Shown here: piece by piece, positions 4,754 through 8,195 of the stretch
How positions within the stretch are numbered: position 1 is the first letter of the stretch
Layout: each line of letters starts with the position of its first letter
Assembly (NCBI GenBank): GCA_947453015.1
Contig: CANGFL010000049.1
Span: 1 to 8,195, forward strand
Origin: Oxalobacteraceae bacterium
GTDB lineage: Bacteria > Pseudomonadota > Gammaproteobacteria > Burkholderiales > Burkholderiaceae_D
DNA: 8,195 nucleotides
Direction: 5' to 3'
Notes under the pieces: model-generated
What the model was told of the DNA's origin: nothing
The model's database searches: none
The model's input: the letters and a program-made list of their open reading frames with translations, nothing else
Position numbers and translations under genes: made by a program

Positions 4754-4789
4754 GAAATTTGCAAAATTTCAAGTTCCTGCAGGTAACAT
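4754..4789 (+). promoter_or_regulatory. Candidate pgi-tal promoter with a 17-bp palindrome over the -35
   Basis: GAAATTT-GCA-AAATTTC (4754-4770) is a perfect palindrome with 7-bp arms. It overlaps a TTGCAA -35-like box (4759-4764). A TAACAT -10-like box follows at 4784-4789, with a long spacer of 19 bp. Transcription would start about 40 bp before the pgi ATG. The palindrome is well placed for a repressor. The bound protein cannot be named from sequence. Confidence 0.35.
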
Positions 4790-4836
4790 TGCGGTTTTGA
4801 CGCACGCGGCATAGCCAAGCACCAGTCGCCCTTTTA

Positions 4837-6456
4837 ATGTCCGACTCTATATCCAACAAAACAGCCTCCCTGGCAGCGCTTTCCAGCCATGCATCGCTAG
4901 CGCGAGCGTGGCAACTACCCACGCTGTTCGCTCAGGATAAGCAACGCTTCCACGATTTTTCTCTGGAAGCCGCTGGCTTGTTTCTCGATTACTCAAAAAA
5001 CCATATCGATGCGACGACGGTATCGCTACTGACTGAATTTGCGCACTCGTGCAGATTGGAACAACGACGTGACGCGATGTTCAAGGGTGAGCCGGTCAAC
5101 GCAACCGAACAACGACCAGCGCTTCACACTCTGTTGCGCGCGCCTGCAGAACAACGTTTCGAACTCGATGGCGAGGTTCTGAGTAACGACGTCCAGCAGG
5201 TGTTGGATCGCATGGGCCAGCTATCGCAACGAGTACGCAGCGGTGAATGGCTAGGCTTTACTGGCAAGGTCATTACCGATGTCGTGAATATTGGCATTGG
5301 TGGATCTGATCTCGGCCCAGCGATGGCGTGTGCAGCACTGCGACCCTTCATCAAACCGGGATTACGCGCACATTTTTTATCCAATGTCGATGGCCATGCT
5401 ATCGATGCAGTTCTGGCTGATTTATCGCCTGAAACGACACTGTTTATCGTCGCCTCAAAAAGTTTTACCACGCAAGAAACGCTGATTAATGCACGCGTCG
5501 CACGCGAGTGGTTTCTGAATAAAGGTAAAACTGCTGATTTAGCAAAACACTTTGTTGCGGTATCAACGAATGCGAAAGCTGTGGCTGAGTTCGGTATTGA
5601 TACAGCAAACATGCTGCCCTTCTGGGATTGGGTAGGCGGTAGATACTCTGTATGGTCTGCGATTGGGCTGTCGGTCGCCATTGCCGTTGGTATGGACAAT
5701 TTCCGCGCATTTTTAGCAGGTGCGCATGCCATGGACACGCATTTTCGCAAGTCGCCTCTCGAGCAGAATATGCCTGTGATGTTGGGCTTACTCGGCTGGT
5801 GGTACCGTCAGTATTTCGGAAGTGCCTCTCACTTAATCGCGCCTTATCACGAAGACTTGCGTTTATTCCCTGTCCACTTGCAGCAAGTCGATATGGAAAG
5901 TAACGGTAAGCGCGTCACTAACGCTGGCATACCTATCACATCGCCTACAGCACCGGTAATCTGGGGTAGTACAGGTACCAATGGCCAGCACGCTTACTTC
6001 CAAATGCTGCACCAAGGTACCGATTTAGTACCCGTCGATTTTATCGCTGCAATCAATCCATCACACGATCGCGCTAACCAACAACATACGTTGCTCGCGA
6101 ATTGCTTTGCACAAGCAGAGGCGTTGATGGTGGGCCATCAAAAAGATGAACGATCAGGCCATGAAGGTGAAGCACTGGCTGAATTCCGCGTGCTGCCAGG
6201 TAATAGGCCTAGCAACACATTGCTGATGGATAAGCTAACGCCAACGAGTCTGGGCGCACTGCTCGCTTTGTATGAACACAAAACGTTTGTGCAAGGAGTG
6301 CTGTGGGATATCAATAGCTTTGATCAGTGGGGTGTAGAACGCGGAAAAACGCTGGCGGCGCGCATATTGCCTGAACTCGAAGGCAAAACTTCTTCTCATA
6401 CCCATGACGGCTCGACTGCCGGTTTGATCGCTCGTACTTTGCAAAAGAAACGCTGA
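4837..6456 (+). CDS. pgi: Glucose-6-phosphate isomerase
   Basis: It interconverts glucose 6-phosphate and fructose 6-phosphate in the cytoplasm. The protein has 539 residues, close to the usual 540-550. Seen in order are the substrate-binding [22 protein letters not shown] (from residue 207), the family signature [13 protein letters not shown] with Arg269, catalytic Glu354 in [10 protein letters not shown], catalytic His385 in [13 protein letters not shown], and the C-terminal signature [12 protein letters not shown] with Lys504. All key residues are present. The start at 4837 gives a normal N-terminus leading into [15 protein letters not shown], but the bases before it (CGCCCTTTTA) contain no Shine-Dalgarno. 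No better start lies downstream before the conserved core. tal follows one base after the stop codon, so the two form an operon linking glycolysis with the pentose phosphate pathway. Confidence 0.97.
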   Translation: MSDSISNKTASLAALSSHASLARAWQLPTLFAQDKQRFHDFSLEAAGLFLDYSKNHIDATTVSLLTEFAHSCRLEQRRDAMFKGEPVNATEQRPALHTLLRAPAEQRFELDGEVLSNDVQQVLDRMGQLSQRVRSGEWLGFTGKVITDVVNIGIGGSDLGPAMACAALRPFIKPGLRAHFLSNVDGHAIDAVLADLSPETTLFIVASKSFTTQETLINARVAREWFLNKGKTADLAKHFVAVSTNAKAVAEFGIDTANMLPFWDWVGGRYSVWSAIGLSVAIAVGMDNFRAFLAGAHAMDTHFRKSPLEQNMPVMLGLLGWWYRQYFGSASHLIAPYHEDLRLFPVHLQQVDMESNGKRVTNAGIPITSPTAPVIWGSTGTNGQHAYFQMLHQGTDLVPVDFIAAINPSHDRANQQHTLLANCFAQAEALMVGHQKDERSGHEGEALAEFRVLPGNRPSNTLLMDKLTPTSLGALLALYEHKTFVQGVLWDINSFDQWGVERGKTLAARILPELEGKTSSHTHDGSTAGLIARTLQKKR

Positions 6457-6457
6457 A

Positions 6458-7393
6458 ATGAATCAACTTGACCAGCTAAAGCAGTACACGACCGTCGTCG
6501 CTGATACAGGCGACTTTCAGTCTATGCAAGCCTTTGCGCCGCAAGACGCAACAACGAATCCTTCACTGATACTAAAAGCGGTTCAAAAGCCTGAGTATCG
6601 TTCGCTGCTGGATCATGTGCTGCAAAACCACCCAGGAAAATCAACCAGCGAGATGGTTGATCATTTACTGGTCGAATTTGGGAAAAAAATACTCGCGATT
6701 ATCCCCGGTCGAGTGTCAACAGAAACGGATGCACGTCTCTCGTTTGACACGCAAGCTACGCTACAAAAAGCACGACAATTAATTGCTCTTTATGATGCGG
6801 CGGGTGTATCGCGTCAACGCGTGTTGATCAAAATCGCCTCGACCTGGGAAGGCATACAGGCAGCGAAAGTACTCGAAAAAGAAGGCATACATTGCAACAT
6901 GACTTTGTTGTTTTGTTTGCCGCAAGCCATCGCTGCAGCCGAAGCAGGCGCAAAATTAATCTCGCCATTTGTAGGTCGAATCTATGACTGGCATAAAAAA
7001 GCGACGGGAACAGAGTACACAGGCGCTGAAGACCCGGGTGTGCAATCGGTAGGTCGCATTTATGACTACTACAAAAAATTTGGCTATCCCACTGAAGTCA
7101 TGGGTGCCAGTTTTCGTAATACGTCGCAGATTCTTGAATTAGCCGGCTGTGATTTACTAACCATCAGCCCAGAGCTCTTGCAAAAATTATGCGATGCAGC
7201 AGGTCCTATCGAGCCTAAGCTATCCGCACAAAAAGCGGCCTCTGCCTCGATTCAAAAAATCACGTTGAATGAATCAGCTTTCCGACTCGCTTTGAATGAT
7301 GATGCGATGGCTACTGAAAAATTAGCTGAAGGCATACGACTCTTTTGCGCTGATTCAGAAAAACTAGAACAATTAATCAACGCCGCGAAGTAA
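6458..7393 (+). CDS. tal: Transaldolase (class I, TalB type)
   Basis: It transfers a dihydroxyacetone unit between sedoheptulose 7-phosphate and glyceraldehyde 3-phosphate in the non-oxidative pentose phosphate pathway. The protein has 311 residues, near the 316-317 of the E. coli enzymes. Motifs are Asp16 in VVADTGDF, the first signature DATTNPSLI (residues 30-38), Glu89 in [12 protein letters not shown], the Schiff-base Lys125 in [10 protein letters not shown], and Asn147 in CNMTLLF. These match the E. coli TalB active-site residues with an offset of 1 near the N-terminus and 7 later. The ATG is one base after the pgi stop (TGA-A-ATG), so the gene is translationally coupled to pgi and its product uses or makes fructose 6-phosphate like Pgi. 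A long inverted repeat follows the stop codon. Confidence 0.97.
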   Translation: MNQLDQLKQYTTVVADTGDFQSMQAFAPQDATTNPSLILKAVQKPEYRSLLDHVLQNHPGKSTSEMVDHLLVEFGKKILAIIPGRVSTETDARLSFDTQATLQKARQLIALYDAAGVSRQRVLIKIASTWEGIQAAKVLEKEGIHCNMTLLFCLPQAIAAAEAGAKLISPFVGRIYDWHKKATGTEYTGAEDPGVQSVGRIYDYYKKFGYPTEVMGASFRNTSQILELAGCDLLTISPELLQKLCDAAGPIEPKLSAQKAASASIQKITLNESAFRLALNDDAMATEKLAEGIRLFCADSEKLEQLINAAK

Positions 7394-7446
7394 ACGATGG
7401 TGCATGCACAACCACATGCATACATACATTCATTCATACCATCGTT
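7393..7446. terminator. Long hairpin between convergent tal and CoA-transferase genes
   Basis: AACGATGGT (7393-7401) and ACCATCGTT (7438-7446) are perfect 9-bp arms. The left arm overlaps the last base of the tal stop codon. A nested pair, TGCATG (7401-7406) and CATGCA (7415-7420), gives a second possible hairpin. There is no T-run after the stem on either strand, so it is not a textbook intrinsic terminator. It may protect the 3' end or pause transcription. Confidence 0.45.
7415..7438. repeat. Short CATN tetranucleotide tandem array
   Basis: Six consecutive four-base units (CATG CATA CATA CATT CATT CATA) lie inside the loop region of the hairpin after tal. They are imperfect copies of a CAT-plus-one unit in non-coding DNA, like an eroded microsatellite. 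Confidence 0.6.
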
Positions 7447-7469
7447 CAAGTGAGATCTAGATCATTTAC

Positions 7470-8195
7470 TTAAAGCACACCTGTATGTCGAAATTCAGCA
7501 ATCTCTTGATCGGAATAACCCAGGGTTTTTAGTACTTCGTCGGTATGCTCTCCTAATTCGGGGCCTATCCAACGCGTAGCGCCTGGTGTTTCAGATAATT
7601 TCGGCGTAACCGCAGGCAGCTTTATAGATGAACCATCTTTGAACTGATGCTGCTCAAACATCTGCCGCGCAAGAAACTGCGGATCTTGCATCATGTCGCG
7701 CACTGAATAAATTTTCGATACAGGTACATCAGCCCCTTGAAGCACGGCTAATGCAGCATCAATCGTCTGCGTTGAACACCAGGACTGAATCGCCTCGTCA
7801 ATGGCTTGCGTAGCAGGCACTCGACCCGCATTGTTAGCCAACGCAGGATCATCAGCCATGTCGAGTCGCCCAATCGCAGTCATGAGTCGCTTAAAGATGG
7901 CATCGCCATTGCCAGCAATGACGATATTTTCACCATCGCCCGTGGTGTAGGTATTCGAAGGCACAATCCCAGGTAACGCACCACCGGTGCGCTCACGCAC
8001 CACACCCGCGTGATCGTATTCGGGCACCAACGATTCCATCATATTGAATACGGCTTCGTACAAAGCGACATCGACCATCTGCCCTTGACCTGCTACACAC
8101 TCTGCACCGGATTTTCCATTCCAGCGACCACCGGTTGCATCGCGATGCCGTAGAGCCATCAACGCGCCTATAGCACCATGCAAAGAAGCGACCGA
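7470..8195 (-). CDS. CaiB/BaiF family III CoA-transferase, C-terminal part (5' end outside window)
   Basis: The family moves coenzyme A between carboxylic acids in the cytoplasm. The exact substrate cannot be told here. The frame is open to the window edge and codes for 241 residues ending in TAA at 7470-7472, roughly 60% of a typical 400-residue protein. Visible conserved parts are SLHGAIGALMAL at the edge, QMVDVALYEAVFNMMESLVPEYD, RTGGALPGIVPSNTY, GNGDAIFKRLM, DVPVSKIYSVRDMMQDPQF, and the C-terminal PGATRWIGPELGEHTDEVLKTLGY. By family comparison the catalytic aspartate should lie only a few residues before the visible part, just outside. About 13 residues around WNGKSGAECVAG (8085-8123) look like an insertion between the GGR and GQ that are usually adjacent. 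The gene converges on tal and is not obviously related to the sugar-phosphate genes. Confidence 0.92.
   Translation of the reverse strand, partial: SVASLHGAIGALMALRHRDATGGRWNGKSGAECVAGQGQMVDVALYEAVFNMMESLVPEYDHAGVVRERTGGALPGIVPSNTYTTGDGENIVIAGNGDAIFKRLMTAIGRLDMADDPALANNAGRVPATQAIDEAIQSWCSTQTIDAALAVLQGADVPVSKIYSVRDMMQDPQFLARQMFEQHQFKDGSSIKLPAVTPKLSETPGATRWIGPELGEHTDEVLKTLGYSDQEIAEFRHTGVL

Noticed and set aside
5124..5750. 208-codon minus-strand open frame inside pgi
   Set aside because: Pgi is certain from its motifs. The antisense translation has Cys/Ser/Arg-rich composition typical of a shadow frame.
1..8195. CRISPR array, transposase, integrase, rRNA or intact tRNA
   Set aside because: I looked for regular spaced repeats, mobile-element proteins and complete tRNA cloverleafs and saw none. 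Only the two-copy 38-bp repeat and a tRNA-like fragment were found.

Overview
The window looks like a chromosomal segment of a betaproteobacterium, most likely order Burkholderiales and plausibly the Oxalobacteraceae. The reasons are the argA-yggX gene pair, the pgi-tal pair, family sequences typical of that order, and a moderate GC content. This placement rests on recognising protein families, not on a database search.

Layout, left to right. (1) At 1-606 (+) lie the 3' end of argA (arginine biosynthesis) and yggX (iron trafficking / oxidative damage protection), closed by a strong bidirectional terminator at 652-685. (2) At about 610-2690 is an accessory insert of toxin-antitoxin (TA) genes. 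It holds a higB-higA pair (-), an mntA-hepT pair (+) and a solitary vapB-type antitoxin (-). The higBA and mntA-hepT pairs are divergent, and both lie between two near-identical 38-bp direct repeats (620-657 and 2191-2228) that overlap terminator hairpins. (3) At 2693-7393 is a central carbon block: rpiA (-), a LuxR-type regulator gene (-), then pgi and tal (+) separated by 1 bp. RpiA, Pgi and Tal all work at the junction of glycolysis and the non-oxidative pentose phosphate pathway. The regulator is divergent from pgi-tal and upstream of rpiA, so it is a natural but unproven candidate to control them. (4) At 7470-8195 (-) is the 3' part of a family III CoA-transferase gene, convergent with tal.

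The most notable reading is toxin decay in the TA insert. The higB frame is open over a canonical 92 codons except for an amber TAG at codon 3, while higA is intact. The vapB antitoxin has no vapC downstream. Only MntA-HepT keeps all recognisable catalytic motifs: GSX10DXD in MntA and RX4HXY in HepT. The insert may therefore hold one live TA pair and two antitoxin leftovers. The flanking repeats suggest how the two paired modules were gained, or could be lost.

No CRISPR array, integrase, transposase, rRNA or intact tRNA was seen. There is a degenerate stretch resembling the 3' half of tRNA-Asn between higB and mntA.
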